Assembly (NCBI GenBank): GCA_017414505.1
Contig: JAFQLQ010000039.1
Location: 1 to 47,808 of the forward strand
Length of the DNA: 47,808 bases
From: Clostridia bacterium
Lineage (GTDB): Bacteria > Bacillota > Clostridia > UMGS1840 > HGM11507
Direction: 5' to 3'
Part shown: positions 8,258-17,162 of the stretch, one piece after another
How positions within the stretch are numbered: the first letter of the stretch is position 1
Layout: the number at the start of each line of letters is the position of its first letter
The notes under the pieces: generated by a model
Database searches by the model: none
The model's input: only the letters and a program-made list of their open reading frames with translations
What the model was told of the DNA's origin: nothing
Translations under genes and position numbers: made by a program

Positions 8258-9724
8258 TTAATCAATAGGATTTTTTGCTTCTTCAAATAAATCTTCAACT
8301 TCTTTTGAAGGCTTTTTGCTTAGCAACGAAACTATAACGGCTGCGATTAATCCGCAAATGAAACCGGGGATAATTTCGTAAATTCCTGTAGAAGCTTTAA
8401 AGAAGTTATACCATATTACATCGGTAAGGAAACCAACACAAATACCTGCAACAGCGCCGGAGTAGGTGAAACGCTTCCAGAATAAAGCAAGTAGGATCAC
8501 GGGGCTGAAAGAAGCACCAAAGCCTGCCCATGCGTTGGAAACAAGAGCCATAATACCACCGCTGTTAGGATTGTTTGCAATTAAGAATGCAACAACAGAA
8601 ATTATTATAACAATTATTCTTCCTGCCCAGAGCATTTCCTTATTGGATGCATTTTTACGGAAAACAGGTTTATAAACATCGGATGCAAAAGCAGAAGATG
8701 AAGCAAGAAGCTGAGAATCGGCTGTACTCATAGAAGCTGCAAGAATTGCGGAAAGAAGAATACCGCCGATAAATGCGGGGAATACAGTTCTTACCATATT
8801 GATGAAAATAAGGCTTCCGTCTGCACCGCCGTCTAAAGCGTATTTTCTTCCTACAATACCAACAATTGTTGCCATAACAAGGATAATTCCTGTCCAGCAG
8901 GAACCGATGATACGGGATTTTTTCATCTCGTGTTCGGATTTTATTGATATGTATCTTACAACTATGTGAGGCATACCGAAGTAACCAAGTCCCCATCCAA
9001 GACCGGAAAGAATTGTGGAAATACTTTTCCAGTCTGCGGTTCCGGTTTCAAGAACGTTGTAATAGTTTTCCGGAGCAACAAATCCTGTGGGATCCAGTGC
9101 AAATACTGCAATTATGGGAGCAAGCATCAATGCGCCAAGCATTAACAGTCCCTGGAAAAAGTCTGTCCAGCAAACTGCGTTGAAGCCGCCAAGGAAAGTA
9201 TAAATAACAATAACGCAGGTTGCAATTATCATTGCAAGACCTTTATCCATTCCGGTAACTGTGTTGAACAGAGTACCGCATGCATCAATACTGGATGCAG
9301 AATAAATACAGTAAACAATTACAAATACAATAGCAGAAACAATCTGCAATGCCATATTATCTGATTTGAATCTGTTTGTTAAAAACTGGGGGATAGTGAT
9401 GGAATCGTTGGCTCTTATGGAATATCTTCTGATACGTGGTGCAACAAAAATCCAAGCGGCAACTGTTCCTAAAAACAGACCTACCGAAATCCATACCTGG
9501 CCCATACCGTAAAGGAAGAATGCACCCGGCAAGCCCATAAGCACCCATGCACTCATATCGGATGCACCTGCTGACAAAGCAGCAACCCAGCCGCCCATGT
9601 TTCTTCCGCCAAGGAAGTATCCTTTTTCGCCATCATCTTTATTACCTTTTACAAAGAAGTAAATACCTACTCCGATAACAAGGGTAAGGTAAAGAATCAT
9701 AGCAATTAATTCTGTTGTGTTCAT
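8258..9724 (-). CDS. putP: Sodium/proline symporter (SSS family, PutP type)
   Basis: Na+-coupled proline uptake across the cytoplasmic membrane. At 488 aa with about 13 hydrophobic segments, it fits the solute:sodium symporter family. The N-terminal GYFLGGRNMGGWVAALSAGASDMSAW near residues 35-60 and the following LMGLPGAFF match PutP closely; the later STADSQLLASSS also fits. The ATG follows AGGAGGTTATT. It is a single-gene unit on the minus strand, divergent from the SulP gene and convergent with carB. Substrate assignment rests on resemblance to PutP; other SSS substrates are less likely but possible. Confidence 0.9.
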   Translation of the reverse strand: MNTTELIAMILYLTLVIGVGIYFFVKGNKDDGEKGYFLGGRNMGGWVAALSAGASDMSAWVLMGLPGAFFLYGMGQVWISVGLFLGTVAAWIFVAPRIRRYSIRANDSITIPQFLTNRFKSDNMALQIVSAIVFVIVYCIYSASSIDACGTLFNTVTGMDKGLAMIIATCVIVIYTFLGGFNAVCWTDFFQGLLMLGALMLAPIIAVFALDPTGFVAPENYYNVLETGTADWKSISTILSGLGWGLGYFGMPHIVVRYISIKSEHEMKKSRIIGSCWTGIILVMATIVGIVGRKYALDGGADGSLIFINMVRTVFPAFIGGILLSAILAASMSTADSQLLASSSAFASDVYKPVFRKNASNKEMLWAGRIIVIIISVVAFLIANNPNSGGIMALVSNAWAGFGASFSPVILLALFWKRFTYSGAVAGICVGFLTDVIWYNFFKASTGIYEIIPGFICGLIAAVIVSLLSKKPSKEVEDLFEEAKNPID

Positions 9725-9759
9725 AATAACCTCCTGAACTGTTTAAATTATATAATATT

Positions 9760-9788
9760 ATAATAATATATTAAAGTGAAAAAGTCAA
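9760..9788 (-). promoter_or_regulatory. Promoter of the PutP-type gene
   Basis: On the minus strand TTGACT (9788-9783), 17 bp, then TATTAT (9765-9760), about 35 bp before the start codon. This is a near-consensus sigma-A promoter. Confidence 0.7.
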
Positions 9789-9868
9789 TAGAAATACTTA
9801 AAAAAAGGCCGTTTTTAAAGATTTCTTTGTTGATTATGCAAGAAATTAAAACTATTTGATAAAAAAAC

Positions 9869-9897
9869 TTGATTTTATAAATTTCAGGGAGTATAAT
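9869..9897 (+). promoter_or_regulatory. Promoter of the SulP gene
   Basis: TTGATT (9869-9874), 17-bp spacer, TATAAT (9892-9897), about 40 bp before the ATG at 9938. This is a good sigma-A match in the 204-bp divergent gap. Confidence 0.75.
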
Positions 9898-9937
9898 TTA
9901 GAATTGTGTTTAAAAAATTTGAAAAAAGGTGTTAAAA

Positions 9938-11578
9938 ATGGAAAAGTTATCTCCTAAACTGTTTTCTTGCCTGAAAAAGTATTCTAAAGAACAGCTTATT
10001 AAGGATATCATTTCGGGAATAATCGTTGCAATTATTGCTCTGCCGCTTTCAATTGCCCTTGCTCTTGCTTCGGGCGTTGGGCCTGAACAGGGTTTATATA
10101 CAGCAATTGTTGCCGGATTTGTTATATCCTTTCTTGGCGGAAGCCGTGTTCAGATTGCAGGGCCTACTGCGGCTTTTGCATCCATAGTTGCCGGAATTGT
10201 TGCGGCAAACGGCTTTGAGGGGCTTGTTCTTGCTACTGTAATGGCAGGTATTATACTTATTCTTATGGGTGTTTTCCGCCTGGGAAGTCTTATTAAATTT
10301 ATTCCTTATACTATAACCACCGGTTTTACCTCCGGTATTGCAATAACTATTGCTATCGGTCAGATTAAGGATTTTATGGGACTTACATTTACCGGTTCGC
10401 CCATTGAAACTATGGAAAAGGCTCACGAGGTTATAAAAACTATCGGAACAACCAATTTTACGGCGGTGCTTGTAGGCTTGCTTGCTCTGGTTATTCTTAT
10501 AATAATGCCGAAAATTTCCAAGAAAATTCCCGGTTCTTTAATTGCGGTTATTGTATGTGCGGCTGTGGTTAAGCTTTGCAATCTTAATGTAAATACGATA
10601 GGGGATTTATACACAATTTCTTCTTCTCTTCCGAAATTTTCCATGCCGGCTTTTTCGGTTGAAACAATAAGAAATGTGCTTCCCGATGCTTTCACAATTG
10701 CCGTGCTTGCGGCTGTTGAATCGCTTTTATCCTGCGTTGTTGCCGATGGTATGATAGGCAGCCGTCATAACTCCAACATGGAGCTTGTTGCTCAGGGTGC
10801 AGGTAACATCTGTTCGGCTTTGTTTGGCGGTATTCCTGCTACCGGCGCTATTGCAAGAACTGCTGCAAACATTAAAAACGGCGGCAGAACTCCAGTTGCC
10901 GGAATGGTGCACGCAATTGTTCTGCTTATTGTTCTTGTTCTGCTTATGCCTTATGCTTCGCTTATTCCCATGCCTGCAATTGCGGCTATACTTTTTGTTG
11001 TTGCATATAATATGAGCGAATGGAGAGAATTTGTTTCCATTGTTAAAACAAGTCCTAAAAGCGATACTTTCGTTCTTGTTGTAACCTTTGCTTTAACTAT
11101 TATATTCGACCTTGTTGTTGCTATATGCGTAGGTTTTGTTCTTGCTACTGTTCTGTTTATGAAGAGAATGTCCGATGTAACAGAGGTTCAGGGCTGGATT
11201 TACGAAAACGAAGAAACCGACAACGACCATATAAAATTAAAGCATGTGCCTGAAAATACTATGGTTTATGAAATTACCGGACCGATGTTTTTCGGTGCTT
11301 CGGATAAAATTAACGCAGTTATAAGAGATGCGAAAAAAGGTGCTCTTGTTTTAAGAATGAGAAGTGTTCCTGCCATAGACGCTACCGGAATACATACTCT
11401 TGAGAGTATTATTAAAACCTGTAAAAAGAAAAAAATAACCCTTATTTTATCCCACGTTAACGAACAGCCTATGAAGGTTTTTGAAAAATCGGGACTTTAT
11501 GAAAAAATAGGAAGTGAAAACTTCTGTGCAAATATTGATGAAGCTTTAAAAAGAGCTTCGGAAATTACAGAGGCGTAA
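9938..11578 (+). CDS. SulP/SLC26-family anion transporter with STAS domain
   Basis: Membrane transporter for sulfate, bicarbonate or a related anion. About 10-12 hydrophobic segments cover residues 20-420, with the SulP signature near residue 40 (GIIVAIIALPLSIALALASG). A cytoplasmic STAS domain covers about 435-546 and includes VLRMRSVPAIDATGIHTLE. I chose the ATG at 9938 because AAAAGG sits at the proper distance before it; an in-frame GTG at 9929 overlaps that ribosome site. The anion cannot be read from sequence, since sulfate and bicarbonate members look alike and no sulfur or carbon-concentration genes are nearby. Confidence 0.9.
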   Translation: MEKLSPKLFSCLKKYSKEQLIKDIISGIIVAIIALPLSIALALASGVGPEQGLYTAIVAGFVISFLGGSRVQIAGPTAAFASIVAGIVAANGFEGLVLATVMAGIILILMGVFRLGSLIKFIPYTITTGFTSGIAITIAIGQIKDFMGLTFTGSPIETMEKAHEVIKTIGTTNFTAVLVGLLALVILIIMPKISKKIPGSLIAVIVCAAVVKLCNLNVNTIGDLYTISSSLPKFSMPAFSVETIRNVLPDAFTIAVLAAVESLLSCVVADGMIGSRHNSNMELVAQGAGNICSALFGGIPATGAIARTAANIKNGGRTPVAGMVHAIVLLIVLVLLMPYASLIPMPAIAAILFVVAYNMSEWREFVSIVKTSPKSDTFVLVVTFALTIIFDLVVAICVGFVLATVLFMKRMSDVTEVQGWIYENEETDNDHIKLKHVPENTMVYEITGPMFFGASDKINAVIRDAKKGALVLRMRSVPAIDATGIHTLESIIKTCKKKKITLILSHVNEQPMKVFEKSGLYEKIGSENFCANIDEALKRASEITEA

Positions 11579-11584
11579 AAAATT

Positions 11585-11617
11585 ATCCCTGAGAAATTTT
11601 CTCAGGGATGTTTTTTA
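11585..11617. terminator. Bidirectional terminator between sulP and the transglutaminase-like gene
   Basis: ATCCCTGAGAAA (11585-11596) pairs with TTTCTCAGGGAT (11598-11609), followed by G and six T. A-rich sequence on the left gives a U-tract for the minus strand as well. It lies between two convergent genes. Confidence 0.85.
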
Positions 11618-13198
11618 TTGTATTTCCAGTTCAATAACGGGATACAGGGGAGCATCATCTGCTAATGAATTCCAGGTAAATGTTTTAATTTTCTTCGCAC
11701 CTGAAAGCGGAAGCGTAACTGCATTGATTTCGGGATTTTCGACGGTTTTATTGTCTTCATACTGTGTGAATGTAATTTTATTTGATACTGCACCTGCAAG
11801 CATTTTACCGTCATAATAGGATGCATTTACCATTGTGTGCTTTGGGGCTGAAGCATCTTCAACTGCGATGGACATAGATACTTTTACCTTTTCAAAGCTA
11901 TCAACGGGGAAAGTATATTTGTAAATTGCGGCACCGATTTTCGGACTGTTTCGTACCATAAGAGTTAATTCACCGTTGGTAAGAGCTGTACCGTATATGT
12001 AAAAATATTCTCCGTTTATTTCTTTGAAGGTTAACAGCGTTTTTTCCTCTTCTGTATCAAGATTAAGCAGTTTTACTGCGTTTCTTGTGTTGTACAAAAC
12101 AACATTTTCGTTATATTCTGAAAATCCGCTGTAACAGTTTGTATAATATCTTGATTCAGGGGCTCTCCATAGAAAATCCTCATCGTTTCTCAAGGTTTTC
12201 CAAGATTTTTTAGTATTGTTGTTAACATCGTATTTATATATAATGCTTTTACCCTGCGAATGGTAACAAAGCATATAAAATTCGCCTTTGTAAGGGTGCA
12301 GGCGTGTATTGGAAGATTTCCAGTAATACTCAGCAAATCTTTCGCTTTCGGCTGCATAAGGGGCTGTGTATTTAGTGTGATTGGTAAAGCTTTTATCGCT
12401 TACAAGAAAGTTTGTATGCAGGGCAGAGCCTGTAAGTGTAGGGCGGGGATCGTCCCACGTAACATCAATATGATAATATTCTCCGTCGATATTAATCATA
12501 TTCCATATGTGATTCATATAAAGACTGGAAACAAAATAGTTTTCTATTCCAAGCTTATCCATTGCCGCCTGATACATGAACATATATCCCTGACAAACTC
12601 CGTGCTTGTTAAGAACCATATTATATATATCATAGGTTTCTTCACCGTCGGGACTGTACTGATATTCCATACAGATGTTATCGTGAACGATAAGTGCTTT
12701 TTCTACATCTGTCATATCATCGGTTATACCATTAAGAGTTCTTTCCACCGCCAGGTTTATCGTTTTGTTTGCAGCGACAGTCTGCGTTTTGGTTAAAATA
12801 TATCTGGGTTCGCAGGCTATAACTATATTGTTGTTGGGGTTACCGTCGTAATCTTCGTAATAAGCATAGCTGAAATTCTGACCTACATAAAATAAATAGG
12901 GATCATCCCAGTTGACACAGGAATAAGTAAGAATAAACTCTTCCAGCGTTACTTTGTAATCAATTACTCCGAAAACCGATTCGCGGTTTAAAAGGGCATT
13001 GTGGATATGTTCGTTTAAGGATATTTTCGAAAAATCTGTGCCGAACAGAGAAACATTATTACTTTCTGCGGAAGGCAAAACTTCGGGAAACATATCGATT
13101 TCGGCTGTTCCGTAGAATATATCGCCGCCTTCGTCCGCGAAAGCGCCAACAAACATAATTCCGAAAACAACCAGCGTTAAAATAATAATTTTTTTCAA
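11615..13198 (-). CDS. Secreted transglutaminase-like domain protein
   Basis: An N-terminal signal peptide (MKKIIILTLVVFGIMFVGAFA) predicts export. A transglutaminase-like Cys/His/Asp set is visible: GVCQGY (about Cys202), NHIWN (about His228) and HIDVTWDD (about Asp244). The 250-residue C-terminal part looks beta-rich and is not recognised. Start: the TTG at 13198 has GGGAG 9 nt upstream and begins at the signal peptide; ATGs at 13207 and 13204 lie too close to that site, and an upstream in-frame ATG at 13231 lies before the predicted transcription start. Such proteins may crosslink or cleave peptides in the wall or outside the cell; the actual reaction is unknown. It is monocistronic. Confidence 0.8.
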   Translation of the reverse strand: MKKIIILTLVVFGIMFVGAFADEGGDIFYGTAEIDMFPEVLPSAESNNVSLFGTDFSKISLNEHIHNALLNRESVFGVIDYKVTLEEFILTYSCVNWDDPYLFYVGQNFSYAYYEDYDGNPNNNIVIACEPRYILTKTQTVAANKTINLAVERTLNGITDDMTDVEKALIVHDNICMEYQYSPDGEETYDIYNMVLNKHGVCQGYMFMYQAAMDKLGIENYFVSSLYMNHIWNMINIDGEYYHIDVTWDDPRPTLTGSALHTNFLVSDKSFTNHTKYTAPYAAESERFAEYYWKSSNTRLHPYKGEFYMLCYHSQGKSIIYKYDVNNNTKKSWKTLRNDEDFLWRAPESRYYTNCYSGFSEYNENVVLYNTRNAVKLLNLDTEEEKTLLTFKEINGEYFYIYGTALTNGELTLMVRNSPKIGAAIYKYTFPVDSFEKVKVSMSIAVEDASAPKHTMVNASYYDGKMLAGAVSNKITFTQYEDNKTVENPEINAVTLPLSGAKKIKTFTWNSLADDAPLYPVIELEIQ

Positions 13199-13219
13199 AA
13201 CCATCATCTCCCAACTACC

Positions 13220-13248
13220 ATTATAGCACAAAATTTCAAATAATTCAA
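13220..13248 (-). promoter_or_regulatory. Promoter of the transglutaminase-like gene
   Basis: On the minus strand TTGAAT (13248-13243), 17 bp, TATAAT (13225-13220). The predicted transcript starts near 13213, directly before the GGGAG ribosome site, which excludes the ATG at 13231 as the start. Confidence 0.75.
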
Positions 13249-13265
13249 TAATTTGTTTAAATTAA

Positions 13266-13295
13266 TTGACTTTGATATTAAAAGTGTGTTATAAT
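13266..13295 (+). promoter_or_regulatory. Promoter of the gdpP-rplI-dnaB operon
   Basis: TTGACT (13266-13271), 18-bp spacer, TATAAT (13290-13295), about 57 bp before the gdpP ATG. Confidence 0.7.
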
Positions 13296-13351
13296 ATACT
13301 CTGTATAAAATGGTTAATTAGCGTTTGTTTTATAAAAGTGAGGATTTTTTT

Positions 13352-15361
13352 ATGAACAACAAAAATTTGCTGAATATGATAAAACCCAGATATTTTCTTG
13401 TTTATGCGGTTTTATTTGTGTTTGCTTTTTTAAGCTTTCAAGAAAACCGAATGCTTGGTATAATGGAGTTTGCAGCCGTAATTTTGCTTATTGCGGTTCA
13501 GCAGCTTATTTATATCGGTAAAAACAAGAAATTAAACGAATATTTTGAACAGCTTTTTCAGACTTCTGATTCCATTACCAAAAACTTCGTTGCCGAAAAT
13601 CCGCTTCCTCTTGCCGTTATTAAGGAAACGGGCGACATTATATGGTACAACGATGAATTTGCCGATAAATTTAAAATCAAGGAAATGGAATTTGAAAATA
13701 TCGACAATGTTATTTTAGGTTTCCCGAAAATTAAATTCGACAGCAAGCACAAGGATATCGACATTGTTGTTTCCTACGAGGATAAAATTTATCACGTTAT
13801 AGGTTCAACCGAAAAAATGACCGATTCTTCCTTTAAATATATTTCGCTTCTTAATTTTGTTGATATAACTGAAAAAACTCTTCTTGCCAAGCGTCTTGAT
13901 GACACTCATACCGTTTACGGCACTGTTATGATTGATAATTTTGACGAATGTATAAACGGTATCAGCGAGGCGAACCGTTCTGTTCTTGTTGCTGAAACGG
14001 ATAAGCATATTTTCAGCTGGGCGCAGGAGGTTAACTCGGTTATTATAAAAATTGAACGCAACAAATACATTATAATGTTTGAAAAACAGAATCTGGAATC
14101 TTACCTTAAGGAAGGCTTTATAAAATTAAGGAATCTGCCCGAATCTCAGGTTAAATCCAATATTCCGCTTACTTTCAGTATCGGTATCGGTTTTGGCGGT
14201 GAAAATCTTTCCGAAAACGAATCCTTCTCTCAGGCGGCTATTGATATGGCTCTCGGAAGAGGCGGTGACCAGATTGTTGTTAAGGATGAAAACGATTTCA
14301 CCTTCTACGGCGGTTTTTCCAAGGAAATTGAAAAGAGAACCAAGGTTCGTGCAAGAGTTGTTGCAAGAGCTTTGCAGGAGCTTATTGAAGAAAAGGAAAA
14401 TGTAATTGTTGTTGGGCACAAAAATGCTGATATGGACTTGCTTGGAAGCGCAATGGGTATTTACCGTGCCTGTACAACCTGCGGAAAAAAATGTTATATT
14501 CTTATTGAGGAAATCAACCCCTCTATAAGCGACATTGCAGAAAGAATAAGAGAAAAATACGATGATATTTTCATAAACAAATATCACGCGGATTCCATGC
14601 TTCACAATAACGGAATGCTTGTTGTGCTTGATACTCACGTAAAGGGACTTTTAGCTTATCCCGATATGCTTAATTACACCGATACGGTTGTTCTTATTGA
14701 CCATCACCGAAAGAGTACCGATTTTATTAGCGATACCAAGCTTCTTTATCATGAGCCTTACGCTTCTTCCACAAGTGAGCTTGTTATTGAAATTCTGCAG
14801 TATTTCAACAAAAAAGTTGAAATGACACCGATTGAATGCGAGGCTCTTTATGCGGGAATGCTTATTGATACCAAGAATTTCACCTTTAAAACGGGTGTAA
14901 GAACCTTTGAGGCGGCTTCCTACTTAAGAAGAGCAGGGCTTAACACCATTGCGGCTAAAGACCTTGTAAAATGCGATCTTGATACTTATATAATAAGAAA
15001 CGAAATCATAAACAAGGCTTCGGTTTACAGAAACAATATTGCCATAAGCATTTACGAAAACAGTAAGCTTAAGGACAGTGTTGTTGTGGCACAGGCGGCA
15101 GATGAGCTTCTTAACATAAAGGGTATAACAACGGCTTTTGTAATGTTTTTTGACGGTGTCGGCTGTTCCATAAGCGCACGTTCCATAGGCGATATTAATG
15201 TTCAGGTTATTATGGAAAAAATGGGCGGCGGCGGTCATCAGCTTGCGGCGGCTACCAGGATAAAATCTGTTGATACCGAGGCTGTTAACCGAGAACTATT
15301 AAGCGTGATTGACGAATATTTTGAAAGCAATAAAAAAAGTGAAAACAACGGAAAGGAATGA
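13352..15361 (+). CDS. gdpP: Cyclic-di-AMP phosphodiesterase, DHH family (GdpP/YybT)
   Basis: Hydrolyses c-di-AMP to pApA at the membrane, setting the second-messenger level for potassium and wall homeostasis. In order: two N-terminal membrane helices (about 8-50), a PAS-like domain (about 80-150), a degenerate GGDEF domain (about 160-310), a DHH domain with HKNADMDLLGSAMG and IDHHRKS (about residue 448), and DHHA1 with MGGGGHQLAAA. Length 669 aa is normal. The ATG at 13352 has GTGAGGA upstream; an in-frame TTG at 13325 lacks a site. It is followed by rplI and dnaB, the conserved Firmicutes order. Confidence 0.95.
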   Translation: MNNKNLLNMIKPRYFLVYAVLFVFAFLSFQENRMLGIMEFAAVILLIAVQQLIYIGKNKKLNEYFEQLFQTSDSITKNFVAENPLPLAVIKETGDIIWYNDEFADKFKIKEMEFENIDNVILGFPKIKFDSKHKDIDIVVSYEDKIYHVIGSTEKMTDSSFKYISLLNFVDITEKTLLAKRLDDTHTVYGTVMIDNFDECINGISEANRSVLVAETDKHIFSWAQEVNSVIIKIERNKYIIMFEKQNLESYLKEGFIKLRNLPESQVKSNIPLTFSIGIGFGGENLSENESFSQAAIDMALGRGGDQIVVKDENDFTFYGGFSKEIEKRTKVRARVVARALQELIEEKENVIVVGHKNADMDLLGSAMGIYRACTTCGKKCYILIEEINPSISDIAERIREKYDDIFINKYHADSMLHNNGMLVVLDTHVKGLLAYPDMLNYTDTVVLIDHHRKSTDFISDTKLLYHEPYASSTSELVIEILQYFNKKVEMTPIECEALYAGMLIDTKNFTFKTGVRTFEAASYLRRAGLNTIAAKDLVKCDLDTYIIRNEIINKASVYRNNIAISIYENSKLKDSVVVAQAADELLNIKGITTAFVMFFDGVGCSISARSIGDINVQVIMEKMGGGGHQLAAATRIKSVDTEAVNRELLSVIDEYFESNKKSENNGKE

Positions 15362-15366
15362 TATAA

Positions 15367-15807
15367 ATGAAAGTAATTTTACTTCAGGATGTTAAAGGAA
15401 CAGGAAAAAAAGGCGAGATTAAAAACGTGTCCGACGGATACGCAAATAATTTTCTTCTTAAAAAGAATCTTGCTGTAGTTGCCAACAACGATAATATGAA
15501 TGTTCTTAAAAACAAGCAGGAATCCATCAACCATCAGATGGAGGTTGCTTTGAACGAAGCAAAGGAACAGAAGGAAAAAATTCAGGATAAGGTTGTTGCA
15601 ATAAAAGGCAAAGCAGGGGATGGCGGCAGACTTTTCGGCTCCATTACCACAAGCGATATTGCTGATGCAATTGAAAAAAATTTAGGCGTTAAAATTGATA
15701 AAAGAAAAATCAACTGCGATGCTATTAAAAATTTAGGTTCATATCCCGTTGAAATTAAAATTCACAAGGATGTAACCGCTAAAATTACCGTTAAGGTAGA
15801 AGAATAA
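15367..15807 (+). CDS. rplI: Ribosomal protein bL9
   Basis: Large-subunit protein that binds 23S rRNA near the L1 stalk region. The N-terminal domain has the family signature [21 protein letters not shown] and GYANNFLL; a long charged helix (about 42-75) leads into the C-terminal domain with [17 protein letters not shown]. Length 146 aa is normal. It starts 5 nt after the gdpP stop, behind GGAAAGGAATG, so it is cotranscribed and probably coupled. Confidence 0.97.
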   Translation: MKVILLQDVKGTGKKGEIKNVSDGYANNFLLKKNLAVVANNDNMNVLKNKQESINHQMEVALNEAKEQKEKIQDKVVAIKGKAGDGGRLFGSITTSDIADAIEKNLGVKIDKRKINCDAIKNLGSYPVEIKIHKDVTAKITVKVEE

Positions 15808-15827
15808 TATTTTTCGGTGAATTTACA

Positions 15828-17162
15828 ATGAATGATATAAGAGAATTACCTTATTCCAACGATGCGGAGCAGGCGATTATAGGTTCTGTTTTCATTGATC
15901 CGGATTGCATAACCGAAATACTGGATGTTATCAATTCCGACAGCTTTTACAATGAAAAAAACAAGCATATTTTTGCCGCTATGATAGAGCTTTTTGAGCA
16001 TAACACGCCCATTGACGTTGTTACTGTTTCCGATTTGCTTACAAGGGAAGGTTTATACGAGGTTGCCGGCGGAAACGGTTATATTCAGGAAATTATTGCC
16101 GGTGTGCCTCTTTCTTTGAATGTGCGTTCCTATGCGGAAATTGTTAAAGAAAAGGCGATGCTCAGAAAACTGCTTACCGTATGTGAGGAGATACATAAGG
16201 AATGTTATCAGAGCAGCGAGGTTTCCAATGTTATGGAATTTGCCATAAGCAAGGTTTTTGACGTTGCTCAGAGCAGAGATAACAAAAGTGTAACCCATAT
16301 TAAAAGTATTGTATATGAAAACTATAACAGTCTTGCGGAGTTAATCAGAAGCGGTGCCGGTTTTTCCGGTCTTTCCACCGGTTATATTGATATTGATGCA
16401 AAGCTTCAGGGCTTAAAGCCCGGAAATCTTGTGCTTATTGCGGCAAGACCTGCTATGGGTAAATCCAGTTTTGCGGCAAATATTGCTCAGAATGTGGCTA
16501 TAAGGCAGAATATTCCCGTTGCAATGTTCACCCTTGAAATGTCCAAGGAGGAGCTTGCTAACAGAATTATCTGCTCAGAATCCAGAATCAACAATAAAAA
16601 GCTGAAAGCGGGCGAGCTTACAAAGGATGAAATTTTTAAATATATTGAAGCTATCGATCCGGTTGCAAATTCACCTTTTTACATTGATGATACTGCGGCT
16701 ATTTCCACAACGGAATTAAGAGCAAAATGCAAAAGATTAAAGCTGGAAAAAGGTCTGGGGCTTGTTGTAATCGACTATCTTCAGCTTATGTCGGGTAACA
16801 ACAAGGAATCCCGTCAGAACGAAATTGCTGATATCAGCCGTTCGTTGAAGCTTCTTGCAAAAGAGCTTGAAATTCCTGTTATTGCACTTTCTCAGTTATC
16901 CCGTGCGGTTGACCAGAGAAAGGATGACCACATCCCTATGCTTTCCGATTTGAGAGAATCGGGGGCTATCGAGCAGGATGCCGATATAGTAATGTTTCTG
17001 TACCGTGATGAGGTTTACAACGAAAATACCGAGGAGAAAAACATTGCTCAGTGCATTATTGCAAAAAACAGAGCTGGTGAAACAGGAAAGGTACGCTTAA
17101 CATGGTTGGGCGAATTTACAACCTTCTATACAACGGAGCAAATTCATAATGATGAGTTTTAA
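15828..17162 (+). CDS. dnaB: Replicative DNA helicase
   Basis: Hexameric 5'-3' helicase that unwinds DNA at the replication fork. The N-terminal domain (about 1-105) begins LPYSNDAEQAIIGSVF. The RecA-like domain has Walker A in AARPAMGKSSFA near residues 205-215, the DnaB DYLQLM motif, and the conserved LSDLRESGAIEQDAD. Length 444 aa is normal and no intein is present. It lies 20 nt after rplI and overlaps tilS by 14 nt, indicating coupled translation. Confidence 0.97.
   Translation: MNDIRELPYSNDAEQAIIGSVFIDPDCITEILDVINSDSFYNEKNKHIFAAMIELFEHNTPIDVVTVSDLLTREGLYEVAGGNGYIQEIIAGVPLSLNVRSYAEIVKEKAMLRKLLTVCEEIHKECYQSSEVSNVMEFAISKVFDVAQSRDNKSVTHIKSIVYENYNSLAELIRSGAGFSGLSTGYIDIDAKLQGLKPGNLVLIAARPAMGKSSFAANIAQNVAIRQNIPVAMFTLEMSKEELANRIICSESRINNKKLKAGELTKDEIFKYIEAIDPVANSPFYIDDTAAISTTELRAKCKRLKLEKGLGLVVIDYLQLMSGNNKESRQNEIADISRSLKLLAKELEIPVIALSQLSRAVDQRKDDHIPMLSDLRESGAIEQDADIVMFLYRDEVYNENTEEKNIAQCIIAKNRAGETGKVRLTWLGEFTTFYTTEQIHNDEF

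Noticed and set aside
12260..12796. 178-codon plus-strand frame within the transglutaminase-like gene
   Set aside because: It is antisense to the Cys/His/Asp domain, with no ribosome site or recognisable motif.
14126..14638. 170-codon antisense frame within gdpP
   Set aside because: It is a shadow frame of the conserved GGDEF/DHH coding sequence with no family resemblance.
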